Assembly (NCBI GenBank): GCA_014534095.1
Contig: JACVSD010000110.1
Span: forward strand, 1 to 5,613
Reading direction: 5' to 3'
Origin: Nitrospiraceae bacterium
GTDB lineage: Bacteria > Nitrospirota > Nitrospiria > Nitrospirales > Nitrospiraceae
Length of the DNA stretch: 5,613 nucleotides
Position numbers and translations under genes: made by a program. Under the pieces are notes generated by a model. That model did no database searches, was not told the DNA's origin, and saw only the letters and a program-made list of their open reading frames with translations. Below, one piece after another: positions 5,534 through 5,613 of the stretch. The stretch's first letter is position 1. Every line of letters starts with the position of its first letter.

Positions 5534-5537
5534 AACA

Positions 5538-5613
5538 ATGAGATTAGCCGGTAAAGTGGCCCTCATCACAGGAGGCGGAGCTGGAATCGGCGCTGCGGTG
5601 GCGAAACTGTTTG
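5538..5613 (+). CDS. Short-chain dehydrogenase/reductase, N-terminal fragment (cut by window end)
   Basis: Only the first 25 residues are present. They read LAGKVALITGGGAGIGAAVA (3-22) and so contain the TGxxxGIG nucleotide-binding motif of classical NAD(P)(H)-dependent short-chain dehydrogenases (T10, G11, G15, I16, G17). The strong Shine-Dalgarno AAGGAGG supports the ATG. Members act on many alcohols, ketones and fatty-acid intermediates, and the substrate cannot be told from this part. The frame is still open at the last base, so it is partial because of the window, not broken. Confidence 0.9.
   Translation, partial: MRLAGKVALITGGGAGIGAAVAKLF

Noticed and set aside
5339..5569. 76-residue minus-strand open frame in the repeat region
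   Set aside because: It is rich in Arg, Ala and Pro, lies mostly in the structured repeat, runs past its end into the SDR start on the other strand, and shows no domain or ribosome-binding site.

Overview
The window looks like chromosomal DNA from a GC-rich Gram-negative-type bacterium. My best guess is Nitrospira or a close relative (Nitrospirota). This rests on two copies of an intergenic repeat whose ends resemble one I recall being abundant in Nitrospira genomes, and on the gene content. It is recognition from memory, not a database result. Coding density is high, and there are no rRNA or tRNA genes, CRISPR array or transposase.

Layout, left to right. Positions 1-49 hold the end of one repeat copy. 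It abuts the stop codon of a Na+/Ca2+-exchanger-family membrane protein (minus strand, 48-1049). Immediately upstream, in a TAA-A-GTG junction, is larC (minus, 1051-2247), which appears to start at a rare ATT codon. A 142-bp divergent spacer follows, then a plus-strand gene (2390-2968) for an unrecognised secreted or anchored protein with an FlgD-like Ig-type segment. It converges, with only a 14-bp gap, on larB (minus, 2983-3744), which lies 13 bp downstream of gpsA (minus, 3758-4777). A second divergent spacer (4778-4895) carries plausible promoters for both strands. It precedes a small zinc-ribbon membrane protein (plus, 4896-5282). Positions 5283-5537 are non-coding and filled mostly by a second repeat copy, which ends at the Shine-Dalgarno of a truncated short-chain dehydrogenase gene (plus, 5538 to the window end).

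How the genes work together: LarB and LarC are the first and last enzymes of nickel-pincer nucleotide (NPN) cofactor synthesis. LarB carboxylates and hydrolyses NaAD, and LarC inserts nickel. LarE (sulfur transfer) and the LarA-type apo-enzyme are not in the window. The two lar genes share a strand but are separated by an oppositely oriented gene, with no terminator visible at the convergent junction. This could be two transcription units or one non-contiguous operon with an antisense gene inside. GpsA makes sn-glycerol 3-phosphate for phospholipid synthesis and has no known direct link to NPN. The exchanger is probably co-translated with larC and could move a divalent cation, but its substrate cannot be read from the sequence.

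The most interesting points are the ATT start of larC, the interleaved antisense gene between the lar genes, and repeat copies whose ends coincide with a stop codon and a ribosome-binding site.
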